A stretch of DNA of 64,000 nucleotides from Candidatus Pelagibacter ubique HIMB140 (GCF_025558165.1 NZ_LAMZ01000001.1:248001-312000), one strand, 5' to 3'. Positions 19,478-30,244 are shown, counted from the stretch's first letter. Notes: generated by a model not told the origin, from the letters alone. A program made the numbers and translations.

Positions 19478-20808
19478 ATTGAATTTTTTTGTTTATTAAT
19501 AATTTCTATAATTTTATTTAGAGGTAAGTTTTGAGTTTCACCACCTGTTTCTATGAACTCTAGTAAATCACCCTCACTCTTCTTGCCAATGATAATTTGG
19601 TATGGAGCCCCAATCAAATTCATTTTTTTAATTTTTGATGAAAAATTTTCATCAGTGTCATCAATAATAGCGTCAATATTATTTTTTAATAACTCATTAT
19701 TAATATTATTAGCCTTATCTAGTGCTGAATTATCATTTTTATTTATCATCGGTATCAATGCAATATGATATGGAGCAACAGACAATGGCCATTTCATGAT
19801 TTCATTTTTTTCATCATATTTTGCCTCTATTATAGCCCCTACTAACCTTGATACACCAATTCCATAAGAACCCATTTTAACAAAATCTTTTTTTCCACCT
19901 GGTAAATCTACTGATGCATTCATAGGTTTTGAATATTTGTCTCCAAAATAAAATATATGGCCTACCTCAATACCTTTTGTGATTAATTGATTTTCCTTAG
20001 AAACTATTTTTTCAAATTCATGTTTGTTAAACTTTTCATCAGTCACAGCATAAAATTGCTCATATTTTTTTCTCATTTCTTCTAATGAAGATTTTTCTAA
20101 TTTAGTATCATCGCTGTTTAAGTCAAAAATTCTTTTATCAGTAAAAATTTTACTTTCTCCTGTGTCTGCTAGGATAATAAATTCATGAGACAAATTTCCT
20201 CCAATTGGACCTGTGTCAGCAGCCATAGGTATTGCAGTTAGGTCTAATCTTTTAAAAGTTTTTAAATATGAAAGAAAAAATTTATTATAAGAAAAAAAAG
20301 CTTCTTCATCTGATACATCAAATGAATAGGCATCTTTCATATAAAACTCTCTCCCCCTCATTATTCCAAATCTAGGTCTTATTTCGTCTCTAAATTTCCA
20401 TTGTATATGGTACACAAGTTGGGGTAATGATTTATAAGATTTAATTGAAGATCTAAAAATTTCTGTAACTTGTTCTTCATTGGTAGGTCCATAAAGCATT
20501 TCTCTATTTTGACGATCAGTTATTCTAAGCATCTCCTCACCATAATCATCATATCGACCACTTTCTTTCCATATCTCACTAGATTGAATTGTTGGCATTA
20601 ATATTTCTTGAGCGCCAATCTTATTTTGCTCTTCTCTAACAATTTGTTCTATTTTTTTCATTACCTTAAAGCCTAAAGGTAACCATGAGTATATCCCTGC
20701 AGAAGCTTGCTTTATCATACCAACTCTTAACATTAATTGATGAGATTTAATTTTTGCTTCAGAAGGATTATTTTTTAATATCGGAATAAATGAATTTGAT
20801 AAAAGCAT
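19474..20808 (-). CDS. proS: Prolyl-tRNA synthetase (short bacterial type)
   Basis: A class II synthetase charging tRNA-Pro. At 444 residues it lacks the ~180-residue editing insertion of E. coli ProRS, as is usual in alphaproteobacteria. Motif 1 surrounds EILMPTIQSSEIWKESGRY, motif 2 reads WKFRDEIRPRFGIMRGREF, and motif 3 lies in GSYGIGVSRLVGAIIE. The C-terminal anticodon-binding domain starts around residue 355 (VAPYHIALIPM). Confidence 0.95.
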   Translation of the reverse strand: MLLSNSFIPILKNNPSEAKIKSHQLMLRVGMIKQASAGIYSWLPLGFKVMKKIEQIVREEQNKIGAQEILMPTIQSSEIWKESGRYDDYGEEMLRITDRQNREMLYGPTNEEQVTEIFRSSIKSYKSLPQLVYHIQWKFRDEIRPRFGIMRGREFYMKDAYSFDVSDEEAFFSYNKFFLSYLKTFKRLDLTAIPMAADTGPIGGNLSHEFIILADTGESKIFTDKRIFDLNSDDTKLEKSSLEEMRKKYEQFYAVTDEKFNKHEFEKIVSKENQLITKGIEVGHIFYFGDKYSKPMNASVDLPGGKKDFVKMGSYGIGVSRLVGAIIEAKYDEKNEIMKWPLSVAPYHIALIPMINKNDNSALDKANNINNELLKNNIDAIIDDTDENFSSKIKKMNLIGAPYQIIIGKKSEGDLLEFIETGGETQNLPLNKIIEIINKQKNSI

Positions 20809-20809
20809 C

Positions 20810-21055
20810 TTAACTAATCATATTTCTTAAATTTAAATATTCAAATTTTATTAATAAATAAATAATGATAAAAATTACAGTTGTTATACCAGTGCAATAC
20901 AAGAATTTTTTCAACATTTTTGGGTTTTCAGGTGATCCTGGATCTTCACCATCAATTTTTACTGTTTTTGCTCTGTTTACATCAATAGGAAGTATAGCAA
21001 AGAAGACTATCCACCATATAATTACGTAGATAATTGCTAAACCAGTTACACTCAT
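20810..21055 (-). CDS. DUF1467-family small membrane protein
   Basis: An 81-residue protein with two hydrophobic helices (about residues 5-25 and 53-72) and a polar connector containing GEDPGSPENPK. The proline-rich loop and the position between rnj and proS match the DUF1467 family known from alphaproteobacteria, whose function is unknown. It starts in the last base of the rnj stop (TAATG-type overlap) and ends 1 base before proS. Confidence 0.8.
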   Translation of the reverse strand: MSVTGLAIIYVIIWWIVFFAILPIDVNRAKTVKIDGEDPGSPENPKMLKKFLYCTGITTVIFIIIYLLIKFEYLNLRNMIS

Positions 21056-22713
21056 TAAATTCTGACTAAGTTAATATTAGTGAAAGGTTTTTTTCCCGTT
21101 CTTTCTTTAGAAAATTTTCTGCAGGCAATTTTCAATGCATCAATTAAATTATGCTCTTGTTGCTTGCTTCCAATTTTAAAAGTTCTAGAAGTTTTTTCTA
21201 TCTCTTCTTCTAGCCCATAAACAAATTCTTCTCTATCATTTACCGGCAATCCACGAAAAGAAAGCACAGGATTGTTATGAATATTTCCTTTAGGTGTTAT
21301 CATCAAAGTTACTTCAAGATATCCATTAGCACTCAGATTTTTTCTATCTTTTATTGACTGTGAGTCTGGATCAACGCTTATATTGCCATCCAAATACAAT
21401 CTACCACTTGGAGCTTTGTCGTAAACTTCAGGCTGATTACCGGGATATAACTTAACAATATCACCATTTTCTACTTGTACAGGATATGGAACTTGCATTT
21501 CTTTTGCAAAATTTATGTGTTCTATCATATGTCTATGTTCGCCATGCACAGGGATTAAACATTTAGGTTTAACCCATTGATACATTTCTTTTAAATCTTC
21601 TCTATTAGGATGACCAGAAACATGAACAAATTCAGTTTCTTCAGATATCACTTCAATACCATCTTTAACAAGTTGGTTGTGTAATTTATAAAGTTTTTTT
21701 TCATTTCCAGGTATAATTTTTGATGAAAATATCACAGCATCTCCTTTTTCAATAAAAACATCAGGATGTACATAGCTAGAAATTCTCATCATAGCTCCCA
21801 TTGGTTCTCCTTGGCTACCTGTACAAAGATAAACTATTTTTTCTCTTGAGAAATTTTTAGCTTCACGGGGGTCAATTGGTTCAATTGTATTTTTTAAATA
21901 TCCACATTGACGTGCAGCTTTATAAATACGATACATCGATCTTCCAACTAATGAAATTTGTCTTCCTGTTTGCTCAGCACAATAAAATGCTGTCTCCATT
22001 CTTGCTACATTAGATGCAAATGAAGTGATGATAATTCTCTTTTTCAATCTCGACATTACATTTAACATATTTTTTCTAACATCAAGTTCAGATCCAGACT
22101 TGCCGGCACTAAATACATTAGTAGAGTCACAGATCATTGCTAATACTCCTTCATCACCAATTTCTTTTAATCTCTTGTCATTTATATTGTCACCAATAAG
22201 TGGATTAGGGTCTACTTTCCAATCTCCTGTGTGTAAAATTACACCAGCAGGAGTTTTTATTCTCAACCCATTGGGTTCTAAAATTGAATGAGTTAAAGTT
22301 ATATATTCAATTTCAAATGGATCTAATGAAACAGTTCCATTTAATTCAACAATTTGTAAATCATTAGTAATATCTATTTGTTTTTCTCGAAACTTCTCTC
22401 TAATCAAAACTGCTGTAAATGGAGTAGCAAATATTTTACATCTTAATTTTGGCCATAGATGTGCGATTGCTCCAATGTGATCTTCATGTGCATGAGTTAA
22501 AACTATACCCAACAAGTTATCTTTTCTTTCAACAATAAATCCAGGATCAGGATAAATTAAATCAACACCTGGTATAGTGTCATCCGCAAAAGTTACACCA
22601 ATGTCTACCATTATCCATTTATGATCGCTTGGTTGACCGTAACCAAACAAATTCATGTTCATACCAATCTCGCCAGATCCACCTAGTGGACAAAATAACA
22701 ATTCATCTTTCAT
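21055..22713 (-). CDS. rnj: Ribonuclease J
   Basis: A metallo-beta-lactamase/beta-CASP ribonuclease for RNA maturation and decay. The 552 residues have the zinc motif THAHEDHIGAI near residue 73, HTGDWKVDP near 166, the beta-CASP segment ICDSTNVFS near 194 and HVSGHPNREDL near 370. PVHGEHRH follows near 395. It sits next to coaX and birA, a common alphaproteobacterial order. Confidence 0.94.
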   Translation of the reverse strand: MKDELLFCPLGGSGEIGMNMNLFGYGQPSDHKWIMVDIGVTFADDTIPGVDLIYPDPGFIVERKDNLLGIVLTHAHEDHIGAIAHLWPKLRCKIFATPFTAVLIREKFREKQIDITNDLQIVELNGTVSLDPFEIEYITLTHSILEPNGLRIKTPAGVILHTGDWKVDPNPLIGDNINDKRLKEIGDEGVLAMICDSTNVFSAGKSGSELDVRKNMLNVMSRLKKRIIITSFASNVARMETAFYCAEQTGRQISLVGRSMYRIYKAARQCGYLKNTIEPIDPREAKNFSREKIVYLCTGSQGEPMGAMMRISSYVHPDVFIEKGDAVIFSSKIIPGNEKKLYKLHNQLVKDGIEVISEETEFVHVSGHPNREDLKEMYQWVKPKCLIPVHGEHRHMIEHINFAKEMQVPYPVQVENGDIVKLYPGNQPEVYDKAPSGRLYLDGNISVDPDSQSIKDRKNLSANGYLEVTLMITPKGNIHNNPVLSFRGLPVNDREEFVYGLEEEIEKTSRTFKIGSKQQEHNLIDALKIACRKFSKERTGKKPFTNINLVRI

Positions 22714-22714
22714 A

Positions 22715-23461
22715 TTATTTTATTTGCTCAGAAATCTTTATTAGACCTTTAATTGTAATATCTTGGTTATGTTTAACTTTCGATTTAATTGACTTTTTAA
22801 ATAAATCAGAAAATCCACCTGTCAATACAACTTTAAAGGATTTTCTCGTTTCCTTCTTAATTAAATTAATCATATTGTCAATTAAACCTGCATAACCCCA
22901 AAAAAAACCTGATCTAACAGCAGAAAGTGTGTTGCTGCCTATTACTTTTTTCATACGTTTAAGCTCAATTTTTGGGATTAAAGTAGCTCTGTCTGACAAA
23001 GTATTAAGAGACAACTTAATACCAGGAGCTATTATTCCTCCCATATACGTATTTTTTATTAAAACATCAAATGTTGTAGCAGTACCAAAATCTAAAATTA
23101 TATAATTATTTTTGTTATCCAATAAGCTTATGGCATTTGTAATTCTATCAGAACCTACCTGCTTGTAATCAACTTTAATTTTAATCATTGATTTTAAATT
23201 CAAATTTTTTACTTCATTGCATTTAACTTTAGTGATTTTAGAAAAGTAGTTTTTTATAATTTTAAAAGTGCTTGGAACAACACTACAAAATAATATTTTT
23301 TCAATTTTATTTATTTGTATTTTGTTTTTTTTAAATAAAATTTTTAATTGATTATTACTTATTTTTTTTGAAATAAAATTAATTCTTTTCAAAATCTTAT
23401 TTTTTTTTGAAACTAAAAAAATTTTAGTGTCAGTATTTCCTATGTCACCTAAAATATACAT
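22715..23461 (-). CDS. coaX: Type III pantothenate kinase
   Basis: Phosphorylates pantothenate in the first step of coenzyme A synthesis. The 248 residues begin with the phosphate-binding GDIGNTDTKIFL. They contain VGSDRITNAIS near residue 103, the catalytic aspartate in IILDFGTATTFDV near 126, and GGIIAPG near 140. ACTIN-like ATPase segments continue with VVLTGGFSDLF. It lies 5 bases after birA and 1 base before rnj. Confidence 0.93.
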   Translation of the reverse strand: MYILGDIGNTDTKIFLVSKKNKILKRINFISKKISNNQLKILFKKNKIQINKIEKILFCSVVPSTFKIIKNYFSKITKVKCNEVKNLNLKSMIKIKVDYKQVGSDRITNAISLLDNKNNYIILDFGTATTFDVLIKNTYMGGIIAPGIKLSLNTLSDRATLIPKIELKRMKKVIGSNTLSAVRSGFFWGYAGLIDNMINLIKKETRKSFKVVLTGGFSDLFKKSIKSKVKHNQDITIKGLIKISEQIK

Positions 23462-23466
23462 ATTAA

Positions 23467-24003
23467 TTAATTTATTTTATACATTTTTGATATTCTATTT
23501 TCAAAAACTAGTTTCAAATTTTTTTCTAATTCAGATTTATTAATTTTTTTTCCTGTTATTCTATACAAATTTGTAGCTGGATAATTTTCAATATTGGGAT
23601 TTTTTATTACATTAATTCCTATTCCTGTAATTAAAAATTTTTTATCTGATTTAGTTATAATTTCTTGCAAAATCCCACTAATCTTTTTTTTATTAATTAA
23701 TAAATCGTTTGGTTTTTTAAAAATTATTTTATTTTTCATATATTTAGAGAGTGTTTGTTTAACTAAATTACAATTTAACTTTGTAACTCTTTCTATTGAG
23801 AATTTATTTTCATCAAATGGATGAAAAAAAGAGGCAAATAAATTACCTTTATATGAAATCCATTTTCTTCCATACTGACCTCGACCACTAAATTGTTTTT
23901 CAGCAACAACCATACCAAATTTATAGTTAGTTTTTTTTATTATTCTTGCAGCTGTATCGTTAGTACTTTTTATTATTTTAAAATTAAATTTCTTAAATTT
24001 CAT
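23467..24003 (-). CDS. birA: Biotin--acetyl-CoA-carboxylase ligase (minimal BirA)
   Basis: Attaches biotin to carboxyl carrier proteins. The 178 residues contain the biotinyl-AMP loop as GRGQYGRKW near residue 40, then KKPNDLLINKKKISGIL near 96, with the catalytic lysine region, and GIGINV near 127. It is shorter than usual: there is no DNA-binding N-terminal domain, and the C-terminal domain is reduced to about 30 residues, so it should be enzymatic only. It begins at the last base of the nuoN stop. Confidence 0.88.
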   Translation of the reverse strand: MKFKKFNFKIIKSTNDTAARIIKKTNYKFGMVVAEKQFSGRGQYGRKWISYKGNLFASFFHPFDENKFSIERVTKLNCNLVKQTLSKYMKNKIIFKKPNDLLINKKKISGILQEIITKSDKKFLITGIGINVIKNPNIENYPATNLYRITGKKINKSELEKNLKLVFENRISKMYKIN

Positions 24004-25421
24004 TAAATAATATTAATTCTAGATACTACCTCAATTAATTGGCTTGGAAATATGAAGTATAAAAGAATTAATATTGTAGAAAAAGTTAATGAAAATTTTA
24101 ACCATAAACTATGATCCGTATCATATTTATCTTTTTCTTTATCAAAATACATAATCTTGATTATTCTTAAGTAATAGAAAGCTGCAACAACAGTAGATAA
24201 CAATCCAACAATAGCTAAGAAATACATTGATTGTTCTATAACTGCTTTAAAAACATAAAACTTAGCAAAAAATCCTGCTAATGGCGGTATCCCTGCTAAT
24301 GAAAACAATATTACAAGTAAAGAAAGTGATAATAATGGATGATTTTTCGATAAACCTGATAAGTCATCAATATCTTCGTAATATTGATTATTTCTTTTAA
24401 GCATTAACAAACAAGAAAAAAGAGCCAAATTCATAACAACATAAATCGAAATATAAATTATTGAACTTTGAATTCCTTCATTAGAAGCAGTGGCAAGACC
24501 AGCCAATGTATATCCTATGTGTCCAATAGAGCTATAAGCAACTAGTCTTTTAATGTTTGTTTGTCCAATTGCTGCAATTGCTCCAAAAAGCATTGAGGCA
24601 ATGGATAAAAATACAATTATCATTTGCCATTGATCGATTAGATTTAAAAATGGAACATATAAAAATCTAATAAATACAGTTAACGCAGCAATTTTGGGTA
24701 CCATTGTGAAAAATAAAGTTACTGTAGTTGGAGATCCTTCGTATACGTCTGGTGCCCACATATGGAATGGAACTGCTGAAATTTTGAATGCTAAACCTAC
24801 TAAAATAAAAACTATCCCAAAAGTCAGTACATACTCATTTGAATTAAGTTGTGTTGAAATCACATCAAAGTTTGTAGATCCTGAAAAACCATAAATTAGT
24901 GAACATCCATAAAGTAATAATCCTGATGATAAAGCACTTAATACAAAATATTTTAAACCTGCTTCAGATGATTTTAATTGATCTCTGTTATAAGTTGCTA
25001 AAACATATAAGGCTAATGATTGTAACTCTAGACCCATATAAAATACAATTAGATCATTAGAACTAATCATGACCATCATTCCCAGTACAGAACTCAAAAT
25101 TAAAACTGGATACTCAATATTAAAAATTTTAAAAATTTTTAAATAACTTGAAGATATAACTAATACTAGAAAACCACCTAGCAATGTTATTATCTTCATA
25201 AATGAAGACATCTTATCTATTACAACGCTACCATTAAACAAAGTTTCTCTATTCACAGAGAAAGTTTCGTTAATAGCTATTATAGCAGCAATTAAAAATA
25301 CAAATAAAGACAAGTTAAAAGTAATGCCTGAACTATTTTTTTTAAACACTCCCAATACAAGCAAAAACATTATTGATAATGAGATAAAAATTTCAGGTAA
25401 AATTAAATTTAAATTTTCCAT
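24003..25421 (-). CDS. nuoN: NADH-quinone oxidoreductase subunit N
   Basis: An antiporter-like, proton-translocating membrane subunit of complex I. The 472 residues form about 14 hydrophobic helices. LVAYSSIGHIGYTLAGLA near residue 300 and KISAVPFHMWAPDVYEGSPT near 230 are hallmark segments with the conserved lysine and histidine. It ends the nuo operon and shares one base with birA. Confidence 0.95.
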   Translation of the reverse strand: MENLNLILPEIFISLSIMFLLVLGVFKKNSSGITFNLSLFVFLIAAIIAINETFSVNRETLFNGSVVIDKMSSFMKIITLLGGFLVLVISSSYLKIFKIFNIEYPVLILSSVLGMMVMISSNDLIVFYMGLELQSLALYVLATYNRDQLKSSEAGLKYFVLSALSSGLLLYGCSLIYGFSGSTNFDVISTQLNSNEYVLTFGIVFILVGLAFKISAVPFHMWAPDVYEGSPTTVTLFFTMVPKIAALTVFIRFLYVPFLNLIDQWQMIIVFLSIASMLFGAIAAIGQTNIKRLVAYSSIGHIGYTLAGLATASNEGIQSSIIYISIYVVMNLALFSCLLMLKRNNQYYEDIDDLSGLSKNHPLLSLSLLVILFSLAGIPPLAGFFAKFYVFKAVIEQSMYFLAIVGLLSTVVAAFYYLRIIKIMYFDKEKDKYDTDHSLWLKFSLTFSTILILLYFIFPSQLIEVVSRINII

Positions 25422-25422
25422 A

Positions 25423-26904
25423 TTATTTGCTCGCTAAATTAATATCATGCATATTTATTAAATCTGAAACTGAAACCTCAATTGTATTAATCAACGGATC
25501 TGGATAAAAACCAAAAAATAAAGTTGGAATAGCTAAACATGTTAAGATTAAATACTCTGATTTATTTAAATCCAACATTTGCTTTAAATCTTCATTAACT
25601 AATTTTCCAAAAACAACTCTTTTATATAACCAAAGCATATAAGCAGCTCCTAAAATTACTCCTAGGCTTGCTAATACAGCTACTAAAAAATTATCCTTAA
25701 AGGCACCCATTAAAATTAAAAATTCACCAATAAAACCACTTGTTCCAGGTAATCCTAAAGCAGCTAATGTAAACAACATAAATAAAATCGAATACTTTGG
25801 TATTATTGCAACTATTCCACCATAAGAATTTATCATCCTTGAATGCATACGGTCATAAACAACACCAACACATAAAAATAGAGCAGCAGACACTAATCCA
25901 TGACTAATCATCTGAATTATACTTCCCTCTATACCTTGTTGTTGTAGAGTAAAAATACCTAAAGTTACAAAACCCATATGTGCAACAGACGAATATGCAA
26001 TTAACTTTTTCATATCTTCCTGCATTAAAGCGATAAAAGATGTAAAAATTATTGCTATAACACTTAAAGTATAAATTAAAGGTGTGAATACTTCCGAAGC
26101 TACTGGAAATAACCCAAGTGAAAACCTAATAAAACCATATCCTGCCATTTTTAACAAGATAGCAGCTAACAAAACTGAACCGGCTGTAGGAGCTTCAACA
26201 TGAGCATCTGGTAACCAGGTGTGAACAGGCCACATAGGTGTTTTTACTGCAAAAGAACTAAAGAAAGCTAACCATAATAAATTTTGGTATTTAGCGTCAA
26301 TTCCAATTTCATAAAGTTTAACTACATCTGTTGTGCCTGATATCCAGTATATTGAGATGATCGCAACCAACATCAAGACCGATCCAAGTAAAGTATATAG
26401 AAAAAATTTAAATGCTGAATAAACACGTTTTGGACCACCCCAAATACCAATAATTAAAAACATTGGAATTAATCCAGCCTCAAAAAATAAATAAAAAACA
26501 ACTAAATCAAGTGCACAAAACACACCAATCATGAAACTTTCCATGATTAAAATTGCAATTAAAAAATCTCGTAATCTATTTTTTACTGAATTGTTAACTG
26601 AAATAATACAAAGTGGAGTTATGAAGGTTGTTAAGATTATAAATAATATAGAAATTCCATCGACACCAACTTTATAATTAATTAATCCTTCAATCCATGT
26701 TCTGTCTTCAACAAATTGAAAATCAGATATGCTTTGGTCAAAAGATATCCATAAATAAATAGAAATTAAAAAATTAACTATACTTGTAAATAAAGCTACA
26801 TATTTAGCTGTTGAATTATTTCCATCTTTATCTTTTGTAAAAAATAGAAAAAGAGATCCTATAGTTGGCAACAAGATTAAAGATGATAAAATTGGAAAGC
26901 TCAT
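25423..26904 (-). CDS. nuoM: NADH-quinone oxidoreductase subunit M
   Basis: The second antiporter-like subunit, 493 residues. Conserved segments include FFEAGLIPMFLIIGIWGG near residue 140, AVKTPMWPVHTWLPDAHVEAPT near 220 and KLIAYSSVAHMGFVTLG near 300. These provide the proton-channel lysines and glutamate. The stop lies 1 base before the nuoN start. Confidence 0.96.
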   Translation of the reverse strand: MSFPILSSLILLPTIGSLFLFFTKDKDGNNSTAKYVALFTSIVNFLISIYLWISFDQSISDFQFVEDRTWIEGLINYKVGVDGISILFIILTTFITPLCIISVNNSVKNRLRDFLIAILIMESFMIGVFCALDLVVFYLFFEAGLIPMFLIIGIWGGPKRVYSAFKFFLYTLLGSVLMLVAIISIYWISGTTDVVKLYEIGIDAKYQNLLWLAFFSSFAVKTPMWPVHTWLPDAHVEAPTAGSVLLAAILLKMAGYGFIRFSLGLFPVASEVFTPLIYTLSVIAIIFTSFIALMQEDMKKLIAYSSVAHMGFVTLGIFTLQQQGIEGSIIQMISHGLVSAALFLCVGVVYDRMHSRMINSYGGIVAIIPKYSILFMLFTLAALGLPGTSGFIGEFLILMGAFKDNFLVAVLASLGVILGAAYMLWLYKRVVFGKLVNEDLKQMLDLNKSEYLILTCLAIPTLFFGFYPDPLINTIEVSVSDLINMHDINLASK

Positions 26905-28817
26905 TATTTAACTATCAAAAAGGTTAATAAAGCAGAAAAACCTAACAACATTACAAAAGCATATTGGTAGATAAAACCACTTTGAAATTTATTTGCTTTA
27001 ATTGAACATTTTTTTATAAAGGAAGAAATTCCATCTGGACCAAATCCATCTATTATAGTTCCATCACAAACTTTCCATAAAAATGTCCCTAGTTTTTTTG
27101 ATGATTTAATAAAAATAACCTCATACAACTCATCAAAGTACCATTTATTGACAAGGAAATTGTATAAAGGTTTATTCATTGAAGCTATTTCATTTGGCAA
27201 TTCTTTGTTTTTAACAAATAAATAATAAGCAATAGGTATTGATAGGATAACTAAACTAGGTGTTAAAAGTAAAAACCATGTTGGTGGATGATCTGTGCTT
27301 AGAGGTTCTAAAAATTTGATTGATTCTGACCAAAAGTAATTGTCACCACCATTTCCAATGAACAAATCTTTAAATAAAACGCCTGCAAAAATTGCACCAA
27401 TAGAAAGTACAAATAACGGAACAAGCATTACCAAAGGTGACTCGTGCGTTTCCTCAATTTTAATCTCTTTATTGTTATATTCGCCATGAAATGTTTTGAA
27501 TATTAGTCTCCAAGAATAAACTGACGTTAAAAATGCAGTAATTATTCCAATACCAGCCGCATAGTAACCTGTTGTATTTCCTTTTAAATATGCAAATTCA
27601 ATAATTGCATCTTTTGAGTAAAAGCCTGATAAGAAAGGAAAACCTGTTAAAGCAAGAGTTCCTATAATCATTAAAGCATAAGTGTAAGGTAATTTTCTCC
27701 ATACACCTCCCATGTTATTAATATTTTGTTCATCTTTAAAAGCATGAATTACTGACCCTGATCCTAAAAATAATAAAGCTTTAAAAAATGCATGCGTAAA
27801 TAAATGAAACATAGCTACATTGTAAGCGCCTACACCAGCTGCAAAAAACATATAACCAAGTTGGCTACATGTTGAGTAAGCAATTATTTTTTTAATATCT
27901 GTTTGAACTAAAGCTACCGTTGCAGCAAAAAAAGCTGTTGTCATTCCAACTACAGTAATCAAATTTAAAATTACTGGAGAAAATTCATAAATAGGTGAGC
28001 ATCTAACAACTAAAAATACTCCTGCAGTAACCATTGTTGCAGCATGAATTAGAGCAGAAACTGGTGTTGGTCCTTCCATTGCATCTGGCAACCAAGTATG
28101 AAGTAAAATTTGAGCTGATTTACCCATAGCTCCGATAAATAACAATAAACAAACCAAATCTATCGCTTTAACCTCAATTCCTAAGAAGGATAAATTTTTA
28201 TCTAACACAGTTGGAATTTGCTGGAAAACTTCATCATAATTGACAGTCCCAAACAAATAAAAGACTAAAAAAATACCTAATGCAAAACCAAAGTCACCTA
28301 CTCTATTAACAACAAAAGCTTTGATTGCAGCTGCATTAGCACTCTCTTTTTTAAACCAAAAACCAATTAAAAAATATGAGCAAAGCCCAACACCCTCCCA
28401 ACCAAAAAATAGTTGAATAAAATTATCTGATGTTACAAGCATTAACATTGCAAATGTAAATAATGATAGGTAAGCCATAAATCTTGGTTTATGTGGGTCG
28501 TGAGACATGTATCCGATAGAATAAATATGGACTAATGCTGATACAGAAGTAACTACAACCAACATCACAGCTGATAGAGGATCAATTAACATTGACCAAT
28601 TAACATCAAGTGAACCTGAATTAATCCAAGTTGTTATAACAATATTTTCCTCATATTGATTAACAATTACCTGATACAATACAATTATTGATAAAATTGC
28701 AGATATAGAAACTAATGCACTAGTTACTATTTCAGAATTTCTATCACCAATGTAACGTCCAAAAAAGCCTGAAATAATTGATGCTATTAATGGAAGAAAT
28801 AAAATTGAAAGTTCCAT
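26904..28817 (-). CDS. nuoL: NADH-quinone oxidoreductase subunit L
   Basis: The distal antiporter-like subunit with the long lateral helix. At 637 residues it shows FFGWEGVGLCSYFLIGFW near residue 137, SAQILLHTWLPDAMEGPTPVSALIHAATMV near 235 and KKIIAYSTCSQLGYMF near 309. The C-terminal extension after about residue 500 carries the lateral helix and a final membrane segment. It overlaps nuoM by one base. Confidence 0.96.
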   Translation of the reverse strand: MELSILFLPLIASIISGFFGRYIGDRNSEIVTSALVSISAILSIIVLYQVIVNQYEENIVITTWINSGSLDVNWSMLIDPLSAVMLVVVTSVSALVHIYSIGYMSHDPHKPRFMAYLSLFTFAMLMLVTSDNFIQLFFGWEGVGLCSYFLIGFWFKKESANAAAIKAFVVNRVGDFGFALGIFLVFYLFGTVNYDEVFQQIPTVLDKNLSFLGIEVKAIDLVCLLLFIGAMGKSAQILLHTWLPDAMEGPTPVSALIHAATMVTAGVFLVVRCSPIYEFSPVILNLITVVGMTTAFFAATVALVQTDIKKIIAYSTCSQLGYMFFAAGVGAYNVAMFHLFTHAFFKALLFLGSGSVIHAFKDEQNINNMGGVWRKLPYTYALMIIGTLALTGFPFLSGFYSKDAIIEFAYLKGNTTGYYAAGIGIITAFLTSVYSWRLIFKTFHGEYNNKEIKIEETHESPLVMLVPLFVLSIGAIFAGVLFKDLFIGNGGDNYFWSESIKFLEPLSTDHPPTWFLLLTPSLVILSIPIAYYLFVKNKELPNEIASMNKPLYNFLVNKWYFDELYEVIFIKSSKKLGTFLWKVCDGTIIDGFGPDGISSFIKKCSIKANKFQSGFIYQYAFVMLLGFSALLTFLIVK

Positions 28818-28819
28818 TA

Positions 28820-29134
28820 TTATCCTTTCAACTCATCAATTTCTTCAACCCTGATAGTTCCAGAGTTTCTATAGTAAACAACGATTATAGCTAAACCAAT
28901 CGCAGCTTCTGCAGCTGCTACAGTTAAAATAAATAAGGTAAATACTTGACCAGCTAAATCTCCAAGAAAAATTGAAAAAGCAACTAAATTGATATTTACA
29001 GCTAGTAATATCAACTCAATACTCATCAATATAACAATAATGTTTTTTCTATTAAGAAAAATTCCGATAACTCCAATTGAAAAAATCACAGCACCTAAAG
29101 TTAAATAATGTCCTAAACCAATTTCAGTCATCAA
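28820..29134 (-). CDS. nuoK: NADH-quinone oxidoreductase subunit K
   Basis: A small membrane subunit of 104 residues with three helices. [15 protein letters not shown] carries the conserved membrane glutamate, and [15 protein letters not shown] the second. It overlaps the nuoJ end by 11 bases, typical for this pair. Confidence 0.95.
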   Translation of the reverse strand: MMTEIGLGHYLTLGAVIFSIGVIGIFLNRKNIIVILMSIELILLAVNINLVAFSIFLGDLAGQVFTLFILTVAAAEAAIGLAIIVVYYRNSGTIRVEEIDELKG

Positions 29135-29756
29135 TTTTAACTCCCTTATTACTTTGAACTTCTAGTATCTCAACACCTTCGGCTCTTTCTCTTGATATTT
29201 GCTTAATATAACTTTGTCTTTTAACACCAGATCTTTGTCTAAAAGTTAATACTATGGCTCCAACCATAGCAACCAAAAGTATCATTCCACTGATTTGAAA
29301 CACATGAATATAGTCAGTATATAAAATCTGTCCTAATGAATGAGTGTTACTTAAACTGTTTTGAGTAATTGAATTGTTAATATCAAAAATTTCAGGTTTA
29401 TATTTCCAACCGCCAATTACAATTATAATCTCAAAAAATATAAGTGTGCTAATTATTAATCCTACTGGAATATGTTTTGAGCTTTCTTTAGATGCAAACC
29501 ATTGGTTTTTTTGTTGAGCCACATTTAACATCATAACTACAAACAAAAATAAAACTGCTACAGCTCCAACATAAACAATTAACATAATCATACCTAAGAA
29601 CTCAGCACCAATCATTATGAAAAGACAAGATATGCTGATAAAATCAAGAATTAGGAAAAATACTGAGTGAACAGTATTTTTAGAAGCGGTTACCATTATA
29701 GCTGAAACAACAGCAATTATAGAAAATACATAAAAGAAAATAGCGTGAGCAATCAT
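29124..29756 (-). CDS. nuoJ: NADH-quinone oxidoreductase subunit J
   Basis: A membrane subunit of 210 residues with five hydrophobic helices. The segment [26 protein letters not shown] near residue 52 is characteristic. A hydrophilic tail follows the last helix. It starts immediately after nuoI and overlaps nuoK. Confidence 0.94.
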   Translation of the reverse strand: MIAHAIFFYVFSIIAVVSAIMVTASKNTVHSVFFLILDFISISCLFIMIGAEFLGMIMLIVYVGAVAVLFLFVVMMLNVAQQKNQWFASKESSKHIPVGLIISTLIFFEIIIVIGGWKYKPEIFDINNSITQNSLSNTHSLGQILYTDYIHVFQISGMILLVAMVGAIVLTFRQRSGVKRQSYIKQISRERAEGVEILEVQSNKGVKIDD

Positions 29757-30242
29757 TTATCTATGTGAACTATCCGCTTTAATATTAGCGTCTAGAATAT
29801 TCTCCCATCTGTCGCCGTTATCTAATAATTTCTCTTTTGTGTAATATAATTCTTCTCTTGTCTCAGTCGAAAATTCAAAATTTGGACCTTGGACTATAGC
29901 ATCAACAGGACAAGCTTCTTCACATAGACCACAATAAATGCATTTCATCATATCAATGTCATAACGAGTAGTTTTTCTACTGCCATCTTCTCTTTGAGCA
30001 GATTCAATTGTAATTGCTTGGGCTGGACATACAGCTTCACAAAGTTTGCATGCAATACACCTTTCTTCTCCATTTGGATATCTTCTTAAAGCATGCTCAC
30101 CTCTAAATCTTGGGCTAATTTTTCCTTTTTCAAAAGGATAATTGATTGTTTTTTTTGGTTTAAATAATTCTTTTATTGCAATGAATAATCCTCCTACAAA
30201 ATCTACCATGAAAATAGTTTTAAAAAATCTAGATAAATTCAT
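29757..30242 (-). CDS. nuoI: NADH-quinone oxidoreductase subunit I
   Basis: The peripheral-arm subunit carrying clusters N6a and N6b. The 161 residues include two classic [4Fe-4S] motifs, [16 protein letters not shown] near residue 62 and [16 protein letters not shown] near 101. The N-terminal amphipathic segment [20 protein letters not shown] anchors it. All eight cysteines are present. Confidence 0.97.
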   Translation of the reverse strand: MNLSRFFKTIFMVDFVGGLFIAIKELFKPKKTINYPFEKGKISPRFRGEHALRRYPNGEERCIACKLCEAVCPAQAITIESAQREDGSRKTTRYDIDMMKCIYCGLCEEACPVDAIVQGPNFEFSTETREELYYTKEKLLDNGDRWENILDANIKADSSHR

Positions 30243-30244
30243 AA

